From NCBI GenBank assembly GCA_026936325.1, contig JAPTHN010000011.1, positions 4,097,001-4,161,000 on the forward strand: a stretch of DNA of 64,000 bases. Reading direction: 5' to 3'. The notes beneath the pieces were generated by a model, which saw only the letters and a program-made list of their open reading frames with translations, searched no databases and was not told the DNA's origin. Source of the stretch: Platynereis dumerilii (lineage: Eukaryota > Annelida > Polychaeta > Phyllodocida > Nereididae). Shown here in pieces: positions 12,688 through 24,324 of the stretch. The number at the start of each line of letters is the position of its first letter. Positions within the stretch are counted from its first letter, which is position 1. A program made the translations under genes and the position numbers.

Positions 12688-13904
12688 TGCACGCGTAGGA
12701 AAGTCGGAGACCAGATGTGAGACACTGATCCAGTTCAAGGGACTGTCGAGTTCCAGGGATTTTGTGCAGTCAGGAGTGTCGAGCGACAAGCAATTTCATG
12801 GAAAACTGAAGGACTCCCCATCTCCAGTTTTCAATCAAGTCAAATAAAAGGCATTTAGGCAGCCATTTGAAAGAAAAGTGAATTATTTATTTTGGGGACT
12901 GATGTGGAAGGCAAGGTGCCCTGATTATGCAATTAGGCGGCTGTTAAAAAGTGTCTTTCCGTTTGGCACTGGGATCTCCCAACAGCTCAGAGTATGTTTT
13001 CCCTTGATTCTCCCAATGCGCAAGTTCATTCTCCTAATCCCTGAACCACATCTAATTTCCAGTGCGTCCTATTGCCCCATCGCTTCCCACTCGCCTTCAC
13101 CTGTTAGAGCTTTCTTTCTTCATCCAATGTCTTTCACTTGCTATTCCAATTGAAGCATGTCTGCTCCTTTCTTATTAAACCTTTGTTTACACTTGAGTAC
13201 ACTATAACACTTGATCACCACAGATTACTGAACAAAAACTATTTAAGGCTTTAAATCCTAATCTCTAGCTCTACTCCCTTTGACGAAAACTACAACGAGG
13301 CTGATGTAGGAAATTTTGCTGTTTGTCTGGCAGAGAGTACATAGAACTAGACAGTTAGACATCAAAATTTGCAGGGAGGACAATTCCAAAGCATGAGTCA
13401 CTTGTCTATCGGAAAACTGAGAGAAAGTCGGACAGGAGAGTGTGCAGAGGCAGGTACAATGAATGTGCAGGAGGGATCGCTGGAGGAAGTTTCAGGCTGC
13501 CACTCTACATCAGAGTATTCATACTGGGGAAATTCAACTTTGAAAGAAAAGACTAGGAAGGTAGCACAAGGTACTTATTATGATATAAGCTATAATTAAC
13601 CTCCACAGTCAACATTTTATGAATGTAGGTAACCCTGGTCTGGTCCATGCCACATTTTGCCTTCTGCTCTCAGCCTGTCACAGGAACTCATGGATGCATG
13701 GCAACCTAAAGCAGACCGTTTCACAGCAGACCATCTCATATATATTTTTATCCCAATATGGCACATCCACGCATGATAGTGAGCGCACATACACGCGCGT
13801 GTATGTGTAATTGCGCGCACAGTCAAGCGTGTATATGTGTTCACGATCACCTGTGGACATGTCATCCAGCGCATTCGTGGACCTGCATTCACGCGCATGC
13901 GTGT

Positions 13905-14015
13905 ATATGCGATCGTGGACATGCCATCCAGCGCACTCTTGGATATGCCATCCAGCGCACGCTTGGACATGCCATCCAGCGCAAGCTTGGACATGCCATC
14001 CAGCGCAGTTTATTT
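13905..14015 (+). repeat. 24-bp minisatellite, about 4 units
   Basis: The unit is built on tggacatgccatccagcgca plus four variable bases, repeated about four times. Units differ by only a few bases. The inverted counterpart lies at 14405-14510. Confidence 0.85.
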
Positions 14016-14039
14016 ATCAGAACGCAGGAGCCCCTCCAG

Positions 14040-14181
14040 CAGTGGCATATCTAGAAATGGCCTGAGGGGGGGGTCCATTAAATGGTGCTTCACAGCTTTT
14101 TCTATCTCTTCGTTAATTATTGGCCTGAAGGGGGAGGGGGGCATGGCCCATCAATGGCCCCCTTCCCTAAACACGCCACTG
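14040..14181. mobile_element. Possible small TIR element inside the inverted structure
   Basis: The left end CAGTGGCATATCTAG and the right end (the inverse reads CAGTGGCGTGTTTAG) are similar inverted repeats. No target duplication is clear, so this is a weak call. The interior is rich in G runs. Confidence 0.35.
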
Positions 14182-14404
14182 GAAGATCATATATATAGAA
14201 AAATATATAGAAAGAAGACTATATATATATATATATATAGAAAATACAGGCTCCAGGTTTGTCAGAATTTCCCCCTTAAATAAATAAGAAAAATCTTGAT
14301 CAGACCTTGACCCCACTGCATAGCATTTTTAGACACTCCAATGTTATAAGTATTGCTGGACCCCCCCCCCTTTCAAAAATTCCTGGATCCGCCCCTGTAA
14401 ACTA

Positions 14405-14510
14405 CCCATATGCGCTGGAAAGCATATCCACTGGTGTGCTGGAAAGCATGTCCACTCATGCGCTGGAAAGCATATCCACTCATGCGCTGGAAAGCATGTA
14501 CAACAATCCA
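14405..14510 (-). repeat. 24-bp minisatellite, inverted counterpart
   Basis: About four units built on gcgctggaaagcatatccac are the inverse of the 13905-14015 array, with gaaag where the other array implies gatgg. The two arrays have therefore diverged since the inverted arrangement arose. Confidence 0.8.
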
Positions 14511-17500
14511 GAACCTTCGCGCGTGCGCGTTGTAGCACATCCACGCGCGTGTATGTGTCAAATCTTGCACATCCACGAGTCCCAAAAGCGTGTACGTGCG
14601 CGCTAGCGCATGCGTGGATATGTCATATTTGGATAAAAATATACCTCACCATGTGCATTTAGGCAGCCATTGGAAAGGAAAGTGATCCATTTATTTGGGG
14701 ATTGATGTGGAAATCAAGGTGCCCTGATTAGGTAGGTAGTTGGCTTAAAAAAAAAGCATCTTTCTATTTGGCACTGCATTTGGCGATGTGTTTATATGCC
14801 TTCGCATTTGGACAGAAATCTCCCTGGGGCAAAAAGTTTGTTTTCACCCAATTCTCTCGATGCGCATGATTTTCATTACTCCTAATCCCCGAACCATATT
14901 TAATTTCCAGCTCCCCCTATTGACCCCACACTTCCCATGCACTCACCTTCATTTGCCGGAGCTTTCTTTCTTCATATGATGTCTTTCATTTGCTATTCCC
15001 CTTTGAATGTGTCCGTTCTCTTCTTATTAGACCATTGTTTACACTTGAGTAGACTATAACACTCATTCCCCACCGATTACTGAACAAAAACTCAATGCCA
15101 ACTTTTTAAGCCTTTTTAAAATCCTAAGCTCCAGCTCAACTCTATCCCAGCGAAAACAACGTCGGGGCTGATGTGAAAAGTATTGCTGTTTGTCTGGCTC
15201 TGAGTACATAGACCCAGACAGGAAGACATTTGCAAGGAAGGCAATTATTTCGATCTGAAGCATGAGTTGCCTGTCTGTCGGAAATGTGAGAGAAAGTGAC
15301 ATGGGACAGCGGAACTCAGAACTCGCAACGCAGAACATTTTTATTTTCACAACAGGCAGAAGCAGGTCCGTGAATGTGCAGTTGGGAATGCTGGGCAAAA
15401 AGTTTTAGGTTTCTCTTCTGCATTTGAGTATTCATAGCATTTATGGCTGGGGAAACTCCACATTGAAGGAAATGACAAATAAGGTTCTTGCTATGATATA
15501 GTTGACCTCCAGAGTCAACTCTTTTTAAATTTAGTAACCCTGGTCCTGCCCATCCCATTGGCACACACTCACACAGGTGCATGGTAACCAGAAGAAGATC
15601 ATTTCTTGGCAGATCATGAGACCACCATCTTGTCGTTGAGATGTACTTGACCTTCCTTGATCTTCCTTTAAACCAGTCATGTGACCCAGTAAAAGACACC
15701 AAGAGCAACAATGGGTTAATGGCTAACCCTGGATAAAGACATCAGCATGGGCTAAATACAAGTCCTGCTTTAATGTATACTCCTGATATCACAACAAATT
15801 ACATTAAGATCTTTTGAGAAAAGATGGAAACTAGAATCGAACCATACAAAAAGAAATTGACATCAAACAGGAAATAGTTTCAGAATACACATTCACCTCA
15901 TAAATCATAAATAAAAGATCTAATGAATGTTGCTTTGAAATTACCTCTGAAAAAGAAATTCGGAAATCTTTAAGGACAAAAAAGTTATGAAGCATCCGTT
16001 GATCCTCTCGCATTTCTGGAGGCATTTTCTGCAGAGGTCTTCCCTAGACGGTTGATGAAGAGAGAAAGCAATTTTTGTACTCAGGAACAGGGGTCTGATG
16101 CTAGCCCTCTTCGGCCCTATAAATGTCCCACATGTCATCCCTGTATCTTTTTTTTGTGTGGGGTCTCTAAAGTCGAGAAGTTTAGAGATAAATCTCCAAC
16201 AACACTGGGGGCGACTTTAGAAATGACATGAAAGAGAGCACAAGGCCACTTAAAGCATATCAGGCCATTCTATGCAAATTAACATTGGGCAAATGGCAGA
16301 GTGTAGGAATCCATGCTGAGCGCCACTTATTGTTTCACGAGACAGAAGAGAAGATGACGGTCGGGTGGCCTGCCAAGAGAAAGCAAGTCAGCCGGGCACA
16401 AAGAGGGCCAAGATATATGGCACACATTAGGGTAAAAGCTGTAGCAGGATGCGTCTGATGTCAAGCACTTGATGTTGGGCAAATGATGCATGGTGGTTGA
16501 TGCAAGGCGCTCGAAGCATGATACAGGATTTTCGAATAAAGAAAGACATGTAACCATGACATGGGACCCAAGAATTCTGATATTGATTCTCAACTTTATG
16601 AGGATATCTGCATTGTTTGGGCTCTCAAGTTGCCACAAGTCACAAGGACGCTGAGGACAATACTGCCCTCCTCTGGTCCTCTTCATGACCCTCTGATGGC
16701 ATTCTCTTGTCTCTACACTCAACTTAACTCACATCTTTTATCCTTTTCCCAATCTCTCCCATCATCCGCCTCCCTGCTGACCTCCGTCGTTATATTACGC
16801 AATATGCATGCACAGAGCAACCTCTTATCTGCCGGAGTGCATACACCACTGCCTCCCCCTTGGCTTATTGTATATTGCTGATCACTCAAGACTCAAGGAA
16901 GAGTCCGCAAGAATCAAGATGAGCCAAGTTAGAGGCAAACTCGGATTAAAGAGGAAACTTCCAAGGACAGGCAACTTGTTGTCATTCAGTTATTCTGTGG
17001 CACCAACCTGACCCCCAATACTATACCACTGGAGTGTTGTTATCAGAGCAAACTGCAGAGCAAACTGGGCCATATCTCCGTATAACACAAGCGATACTGA
17101 AAAAGAGAAATCAATACTTCTGCATAAAATAAATCCTGAAGCAGATGATCGTATACTGTCTCTGTCTGACAATCTCAAATATGATACATGATGGATGTGG
17201 CCTATAAAAAAGTGATTCACTGGCCTGGAAGAGCAAAAGTTTTTAAAGGGCAGGCGATCTTCTTAGCTGTATCACTGACCACTAATGGAAGGCTCATGTG
17301 CAAAAAAGTTTTGATAGCCATCAACCATCACCACCAACATCTTTTTCTTTTATTTCTTACCAGTGCCTGGATAATCCAAAGAAATACACAACATATATGC
17401 CATCAGAGTCCCAGAATGAATCTCTCAAGTAGTTCTGCTATATAGTTTCTTTCCACATGCAATCTAGATCCAGCAAGTGCAATCATCTGTCAAGAGCTGG

Positions 17501-18794
17501 TGTGCCATAATAATACTTCTTGAGAACAGAATTTCAGAAAATTTAAGAGGCAGGTTTCCTTGTGTGCCTTGAGAGACGGAATGAAACTCCTGAAGGTCAT
17601 TCAGGACATTCCTTCAGTTAAAAGCAGCTTCCTTTGATTATTTGCATGACAACCACCCTCCCCCTTCCGTTGGAATAAGTGCTGTTGACTCGGTCTACAT
17701 CAGTATCACTTTTTCATTAAGAAATGAAATGCAGTAGCTACCTCGTAGACCTATCCAGGTTCTGTATTTCATTTGAAAGGAGATTAAATAACCATGAACT
17801 ATGAAACAAAGAAATAACTGAGGGTCGATTCATTACAGATAAATGTTTTCTCATTTTGGAAATTAGTCAATTATTTCATCCTCTCGTTCAAAAAAACCTG
17901 ACATCTAGCACATGAGAGACATTACTGAACAGAACAAGACTGGATGGATCGATAAGTGGGTTCAACTGACATTTTCTCATCAATATGAATCAAGTACCCT
18001 CAATTCAGTTGAGAAATTAATCTTCGCCAGCCACGAGATGCATTGTTGATGTTCAGGAGACATGCAAAGCGCTTTTGAATTTCACTGACTGTCATCACTG
18101 AGATGTGAAGCAATGACAAAATGTTAAGGGCAGGATTTAAAGATGAAAAACAAAAAGAGAAAATGATTAAACGAAGCAGCCGAGTCAGAGTGAATGTTAG
18201 TGAAATGGCGGGATAAGATGCACTCTTACAGTGTGCATGTCAAGGCAGTGGAATCGTCACAAACAGTTGGAGAATGCAAATGGACGGAGGAAACCCATCC
18301 AGATTTGGAAGAGAGATGAAGAGACGAGTGGAGACTCAAAAGAATATGAAGAAGACAGACTGCAGAATAAAGAGCATGTTTACACTTGTTTGCATCAGGA
18401 GTTTTCAGAAATTTTGAGATAACTGCAGCTTTAAACAGGTTATTTTAATGACGTAAATGTTTAACAAAAATTCCCCATCTCCTTAATCAAGAGTGCAGGA
18501 CAGTACAGTTGGCAATACGCAAGAACTGCAATTGACAGAAATGCAAAGGTGGTATCCGCCAAAATGAATAGGGCATCTTGTCATCAAGCAACATCCACAA
18601 AGTAGTTTGAAAATGGAAACAAACTTTGAACCCCCTTTTTTAATCTTGCAAACGTAATATTTGATAAGGTGATGAATATGAGTCTTGAAATTTCCAAGCC
18701 ATTATTCTGTCACTATCTACGTATACTGGTAATGCACAGAGAACTTGCACTACACCTGCGTCAAAAAAACAGAAGTCGGGAGGACCTGCATGGC

Positions 18795-19129
18795 CAATTG
18801 TGCAGTGTACGTACAACGTACGATGTTCTTTCTTGCGTATTTCGAAAAATTTGTTGTTTTCACGTATGAAATACGTTTGAAAATTTACGTACATAAAACA
18901 TACGTAAATTTGATTTTATTTAGATAGGCCAATGCAAGGTCTAAACTTAAACCTTTCGTGATAACCATGTTGCATTAACATGGCCAAAGTAACTGAAAAG
19001 TACCTGTGTGAAATTTGTATGAATTCGTAAGAAATTCATTAGAAAAGGTATGCACGTACTACGGATCGCCTCTTTTTTGTGAGTCTCGCACGTAGAATTT
19101 TCGTACGTAATTCGTACGCTGCACAATTG
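18795..19129. mobile_element. MITE rich in TACGTA motifs
   Basis: The ends are CAATTGTGCAGTGTACG and an inverted near-copy, and the interior repeats gtacgta, tacgtaaat and ttcgtac motifs in both orientations. The surrounding module sequence in A1 (about 3540-3600) lacks it. The length of about 335 bp and the absence of a frame mark it as non-autonomous. The target duplication is not evident. Confidence 0.65.
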
Positions 19130-19849
19130 CTAGTGTAGTTTATGCTACATATTACTACAGACGTCACGTTGCAACAATTTGTCTTGATTTCCTTCATGGC
19201 TTGAACACATGACTTGGTTGCACGGCTTGCACACATGACTTAGCTGGCCATGAGGATAGTAGACTGTGAGCATGGTGCCACTACTGCCTTGTCTATTACC
19301 TGGACTGACTGGCAACAGCTAACTTCCAATGAAGGGCAGGCACAGCAGGCTGGACAGACTGTACATTACTGAGCCTTTTTTGTTCTATGACCTTTAAGGA
19401 ACCACAGCACAACCTCTTGCCTTGACGCGCCTCCACAAATCTTGTCTTACCCTAACAGTAACCTAGCTCTGCCTTAAACTCCCGAAGGACTTCTTGCATA
19501 TATAGCGGAAACTAACTGGTTTAGTGAAGATCTAGCAAGTCCTTGTGAATCTTCATGACAAAATGCAGTGATGTTGTTGTAGAAACCTGGCAAGAGAGAT
19601 AATGTCCGCACTAACATAAGACAGATTATAACAAATGGATCATAACTTCACAACAATTTTGATAAAGAGCTATGTATATATCACTATCGCGAAAAAATTT
19701 ACAGGGCACTGAGGTGATAGTTAATAATTCTGCTATATTAGGCAACATTCACATGAGAAATGTTGGATTCAATTTTCCAAAAATATCACAGATAGGTATG
19801 TTACATAAGCTGAATTTTTATAAGCAAACTCATTAAAACCACTATGCAT

Positions 19850-21598
19850 CAGACCTGGGGCGATTACAGCACTAAAGTAATCGAATACGAATGCGAATAC
19901 TCTGTTCTTCCATGAATACGAATGCGAATATGAATACAGCTAATTGAGACAGTATTTGATTATGAATACGATTACTTTGCAAAGTATTCATGAATGCATT
20001 CATGAATACAGGCAATTCTCCAGTTAAAATTTTTGACATAACCCATTCATAACTTCAATGGCTGTCTATTTGCTAACAATTAATATATGTGCTTCCTTCA
20101 TACTTGATTCACAGGCTTGCTTTTTTCTCGTTATGCCAGATGATTAAAGTAATAAATTACATATTGCAAGGAGTCACGGTTATTTTCCACTGATTGACTT
20201 TACTGAGTTTTAGTGCTCAAAAAACTTAAATGCTTTCATCTCTGACTTGAGCATAGTGTTTCCAATGAGTCTCGATCGACACCTCTCGAGAATGACATGG
20301 TCTAGTGCACGAGAATCGAGAATTTCTCGAGAAATCTAGGACACTGTCCTGCCATTGGCACAATGATAAAACAAGAGAGATTTAATCTTGCAATGGATCA
20401 CTTTTTTTGGCTTTTATGATATCCTTTATAGTTTTAATGTTAATCTGTGCGTTTTGTTTCCTATAAATCACAGCTAAACATCCAGATATTATACAATTTT
20501 AAAACATTTGTACAAGTTCAACTTCAGCATTTATCAGGTATACAATGGGGATTATCATCAACAGATATTTTAATTGAACAATGGAGCAATTACACAAAAA
20601 CAATAATATCAAGCAAAACAAAACAACATCCCAATGGTTTGTAACTGTTATAAACATTAAACACATGAACACCATGTTAAACAATGATCAACATTTCAAT
20701 TCTCGAGACTCGCTCGGCGAGACGAGAAAATGCTGAGTCATTGCTGATCTCGAGACTTCTCGAGAACTCTCGCTCTCATTGGAAACTCTACTTGAGCAGA
20801 ATCTATACAATTTAGAAACTTATTTTGCATTTTCAAAATTACAATGCACAAATCTGCTAGATGTAGAAAGCAAAGTATTATAACAATCAAATAAGGAAAT
20901 ACATATTTTTTTGGGAAACACATACTTGTCTTGAAACTTGCAAAATGTTATAGGTAAAACCTTAGTCTCTAATAATTGGAATGTTACATTCATGAATATT
21001 CAGAGAGAACAATAACAATGTTTATGCATAGATAGGAGACATGTGGTATTATGTAATTGCAATGCTATATGGGGAATATTGCCATCTGATCTAAAATGAC
21101 TGATAGGAGGTCAACATGTTCAGTTCATGTGTAACAAGTAAAATTATAAGAAATAACTCTTTATTGTCAGCATTCATTGTTTAAGAGTGTTATAAATGAA
21201 ACATTTCGACTTTGTCTTGCAGTCAATGGTCATAGTTTCAACCCTTCAGTCTCTGTAAACTATACCACACAACAACTCAGAAGTTAAAACCCAATCCATC
21301 TTATATATAATTAACTGTCTTATATCCAGGGGATTTGAATATACCTGGTCTGATGTGATTGCTGAAATGGTGCAAAGTAATTGCATTGCATTAGTGCATG
21401 GAATTGGCAATCATAACACGATTTCTAGAAGTATTCATGAAAGTATTCATGAATATGAATACTTTACACATGTATTCGATTACGAATGCGAATAGTTTCA
21501 TTTTTTCCAGCAAGTAATCGAATGCGAATGCGAATACAATGGCACCTGTATTCATCTGTAATCGATTACGAATACAGAATACGATTACCCCAGGTCTG
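19850..21598. mobile_element. hAT-like non-autonomous element
   Basis: The ends are CAGACCTGGGG and CCCCAGGTCTG, flanked by a perfect 8-bp duplication ctatgcat (19842-19849 and 21599-21606). Near both ends there are many copies of gaatacgaatgcgaatac and tattcatgaata strings, which look like sub-terminal binding-site repeats. An 8-bp duplication with CAG ends is the hAT pattern. No transposase frame is present. A second element (20254-20790) is inserted inside. Confidence 0.9.
20254..20790. mobile_element. Nested hAT-like MITE
   Basis: The ends are TAGTGTTTCCAATGAG and an inverted near-copy ending GGAAACTCTA, with a perfect 8-bp duplication cttgagca (20246-20253 and 20791-20798). Sub-terminal strings of ctcgaga, a palindromic motif, occur on both sides. 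It lies wholly inside the element at 19850-21598, so it is younger than that one. It has no coding capacity. Confidence 0.9.
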
Positions 21599-22150
21599 CT
21601 ATGCATGGTATTAAAATAACATGTTATGGGATCTCCAAACACCTCATATGATCATACAAGTTTCCCTTCTGACAGCTATCAAGATCTCAAAGAGACACCC
21701 CAAATGTCCATAAAATTCAAGACAGTCACAAATAAAGTTTCTCTTTGTGCCAACCTTGTCTTGTCTTTGTCAGTCATAAGTAATGAAAGAGCTTAATAAT
21801 GAAGGGAGTATCTAATTAAAATACAATTAGTCCTAAGGCCAGAATGCGTTATTCAAAAATATAATCAAAATTCCACAAAGGACATTTATAATTAAGTAGG
21901 ATTTTAATATGTATAAAAATATTGTCATTTTGCATCATATGAAGGGACACAAGGACAAATTCAATGCAAACTTAATATCCTGGCTGAATGAGATTTTTAT
22001 TGGCAATTTACACCTAATTCCAGAACGGACATCAGAGATGAAGAGAATTATCTGATTCAAGAAAGACGAGGAAAAGGTGGGAATCAGATGTCTTGCAATG
22101 TTACAAACATTTGTTCGTAAAGACAAGTACACTGCACACACCGCAGTAGA

Positions 22151-22225
22151 AAATGCTGCATCTTTGGAGATGCACATGTCGTGTTCTCATGGATCAGGCA
22201 GCAGCAGGTGGTGACTCTGGCATTT
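22151..22225 (-). repeat. Inverted fragment of module C
   Basis: The strings gcatctttggagatgcacat, atggatcaggcagcagcagg and ttttgctccctc are the inverse of positions 1-130. It joins the end of A2 to unique DNA, so it marks a rearrangement junction. Confidence 0.65.
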
Positions 22226-22670
22226 TGCTCCCTCAAGAGTTTGAGTGTGTTTAACGCCTGTGCAGCACCTTATTGGGCTATATTGAATTGCTCCCTCAAG
22301 GCAGACATGTCATGGAATCAACTTTTTTCTGACATGCCAGGTTCATGCTGTTTGCTGTTGTGAAATATTAACATGTGTTTGATACTGATTGGTTCTTGGA
22401 TATTGTCTTCAGAAAATGCTACTTAATTAAGTTTTTAATTAAGTTTCTGTTGTACAAAATTAGTTATGAGGAGACGAATATATTCAAAGTAATGGAAACT
22501 TAATGCTTGTTAATTACTGTCTGAGTTTGTCTCTTAAAAGAAAATTCTGAAGTTCTGTGTCATTTGTCTTGAATGTCTTCAAGTGAAAAATAAGTGCTAT
22601 ATCTCAGACACTGAAGACATGACAACAGAAAATATATTGGCGTCAGCTCCTATTAAAGTGTCTCTCTCAC
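22226..22670. other. Unassigned stretch next to the POMT2-like exons
   Basis: No repeat match or coding stretch was recognised. On the minus strand this is where the next POMT2 intron would run, but no exon for the remaining C-terminal part was found here. Confidence 0.4.
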
Positions 22671-22828
22671 CTGGGTCCTGGGTGTTGCTGGGAGCATCCT
22701 CTTTTCCCACAGATGGCATGGTAGACGAAGAGGCAGGTGAAGAGGAACATGAGCAGAAGAGACTACCACCAGGTGACTGGATTGCTAAGCAGGTAGACAT
22801 GGTAGTCCCCTCCAGAAAATGGCTGCCC
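22671..22828 (-). CDS. POMT2: POMT2-like exon g with in-frame TAG
   Basis: The 158 nt have acceptor tttctttcacttcag and strong donor cag/gtgagag. The frame set by exon f reads GQPFSGGDYHVYLLSNPV then TWW, a TAG codon, and then the hydrophobic SLLLMFLFTCLFVYHAICG before KRG. The human counterpart has FRVYLLGNPVVWW followed directly by a membrane segment. Hydrophobic sequence continuing after the TAG argues that the exon really extends past it. A weak donor just before the TAG (acctg/gtggta) could avoid the stop but would lose the helix. Confidence 0.85.
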
Positions 22829-23430
22829 CTGAAGTGAAAGAAAAGTGCTTATGACCCCCAGGACCTTTGTTACGACTATTGTTATAGCATTGTTGAGCTG
22901 CCAACACTCAAAATCATCCTGTTATTGTTGCGGGTCATTGTCAACATCATAAACACATTCCCTAATGCTCGAATTTGCACTTGACATCATGGCCCACAAT
23001 GGAACCCCATCAACCAACCAATCACAAGAGAATAAAGCAAGTGGATCTTGCTACATTGCTACCCCCTATGAAACATATGACAACTGCAGATGCAAAATTC
23101 TTCAGTCCAATGACTGGCGTTAAGCGCCATACTTATGGCTCCCGAAATCCAACACCCACCATGTAAAACATAAGAACTATATTTGCTGTTTTATGCAACA
23201 TTTCATTTAGAAACTCAATGAAAAGTGCCTCATGCAGTATTATACATGGTCTTAAAAGCAGAGCTGAAATTTATATTATTATATATATGCCATATTGCTA
23301 TGAACTACTACAAGCACTTATAACTACTTTGCGAAGAGCATAAAGAATTCTAATTGGCTGCACCATAATAAGGAGAACAGCTTAATTAGACACAAGTTTC
23401 AACCTATAAGCATACAATGTCTCTATTTAC

Positions 23431-23499
23431 CCTGTAATTAATAGGCCACTGCCAGGGCAATGACAGGACTTCACCTTCTTTTGGTTTCAAACTGCATAC
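23431..23499 (-). CDS. POMT2: POMT2-like exon f (WPINY motif)
   Basis: The 69 nt (23 codons, phase 0) begin VCSLKPKEGEVLS and end LPWQWPINYR. The human counterpart has SGLKPKDNEFTS and KPWHWPINYQ. The acceptor is tctatgtaag and the donor agg/gtaaat. The WPINY motif is a strong signature of the family. Confidence 0.85.
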
Positions 23500-23561
23500 C
23501 TTACATAGAAAATCTCCGTCGGTATGCTATAGAATGCAAAACGCACAACAGAGCAACATAC

Positions 23562-23625
23562 CAGGATCATAACAGCGTGAGATTCTGCCACCTTCTCCAG
23601 GAATGTTGGTGTATAGACTTCAAAG
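23562..23625 (-). CDS. POMT2: POMT2-like exon e
   Basis: The 64 nt complete a split isoleucine codon and read FEVYTPTFLEKVAESHAVMIL. The human counterpart reads [20 protein letters not shown]. The donor ctg/gtatgt is good; the acceptor attcaag is acceptable. It ends in phase 0. Confidence 0.8.
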
Positions 23626-23755
23626 CTTGAATTTAGAACTGAAATGTCAAAGGAGAATGGAAAGGTTGACGTATTGCAGTTGCAGGTATGTACATTCTGA
23701 TAAACTCATATTACGACAGAGCAGACTCAATATCTCAACAAAAGGAGCAACTCAC

Positions 23756-23832
23756 ATCTCCTCTATGTTCCACCAGCTCTTGTAGTCTCTCTTGTGCTCG
23801 GATGGCAAGAGACTTCAAACTGCTCAAAGCCC
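23756..23832 (-). CDS. POMT2: POMT2-like exon d, one-base frame change
   Basis: The 77 nt have acceptor cttggtcctcag and donor at/gtgagt. The first part reads GFEQFEVSCHP (human GWEQLEVTCTP). The second part reads KRDYKSWWNIEE (human ending NSIWNVED) in a frame shifted by one base. The exit phase of the second part fits exon e. A third frame is open across the whole exon but resembles nothing in POMT2. The shift may be real decay or an assembly error. Confidence 0.75.
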
Positions 23833-24264
23833 CTGAGGACCAAGTCATAATTAAACATGTGTCCTTAAATGTATTAAGATTCAATTGGAATAGCATGACC
23901 CAAGGAGCAAGAGCATTACTTTGTCCTATTAACGGTCTTGTGATTTGTGAAGTTGTATAAAATGTAACATAATCTTTTAATTAAAGAGATTTTTCACTCA
24001 GAACCTTAGAGAAAGTCCAGGCATTTAAGAGTTGAAAATGTCTTTCGAGAATATTTGAGATGTGATCAAAGGATTTCTAAGCATACAGGATGATGAAACA
24101 AAGGACATTAGCAAATTATAATCTATAATAACAAGAAATAATGGTTGTAACAAAAAATTAAAAAAATTTTGCCATTTTGGGAGCTGTCTGTTATGTGAGT
24201 GCAGCAGCCAGCCTCAGTTTACATGGATTAGTTTAAAGACTGATCTAACTGTCATCAACTTTAC

Positions 24265-24324
24265 ATGTCTCTTCTCCGAAACAACGTCAACACGAAATTT
24301 GTGATTGGTGTCTCCGATTCCATT
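24265..24324 (-). CDS. POMT2: POMT2-like exon c (end of a MIR repeat)
   Basis: The 60 nt have acceptor ttctcacttgcag and donor cat/gtaaag and read NGIGDTNHKFRVDVVSEKRH. The human counterpart is NGTGDSNDFWRIEVVNRK. The normally conserved FW reads KF here. The exon expected before it (RNLHSH to GYGI in human) was not found. Confidence 0.75.

Larger units (their letters stand above)
13741..14644. repeat. GC-rich inverted structure with minisatellite arms
   Basis: The left end (TATATTTTTATCCCAATATG) is the inverse of the right end (14611-14644). Each arm of about 290 bp has CG-rich strings such as acacgcgcgtgtatgtgt followed by 24-bp tandem units: at 13905-14015 on the plus strand and at 14405-14510 inverted. 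The spacer holds a short piece with CAGTGGC ends (14040-14181), a (TA)n run near 14219-14239 and the string ggatccgcccctg near 14385. Base composition differs sharply from the AT-rich surroundings. It may be a TIR element with expanded satellites; ctca lies near both edges but is weak as a duplication. Confidence 0.7.
11511..17150 (+). repeat. Module B, copy 2 (B2), partly tandem
   Basis: This is a more diverged copy of B, perhaps 80-88% by eye. It contains insertions at 11771-12257 and 12502-12687. The part equivalent to B1 6690-7490 appears twice, at about 12855-13735 and again from 14655, with the inverted minisatellite structure (13741-14644) exactly between. The rest follows B1 to about 8700 and then continues as module A. 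I see no genes. Confidence 0.75.
17152..22150 (+). repeat. Module A, copy 2 (A2)
   Basis: It begins with ctgacaatctcaaatatgat (as A1 near 2520 and A3 near 47600) and follows A1/A3 in order, for example 17881-18180, 19260-19760 and 21740-22070. It is the most diverged plus-strand copy of A. It is interrupted by a MITE (18795-19129) and by a nested hAT pair (19850-21598). The part around 22030-22110 pairs best with the inverted copy at 42010-42200. I see no genes. Confidence 0.75.

Noticed and set aside
13905-14015. Regular 24-bp repeats considered as a CRISPR array
   Set aside because: Units are contiguous without unique spacers, and the context is animal; this is a minisatellite.
23880-23960. 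Possible further POMT2 exon on the minus strand (ITRPLIGQSNALAPW)
   Set aside because: It vaguely resembles the VTGCVLGSSGKVLPKW stretch of the human protein, but there is no proper donor and the phase does not fit the next exon.
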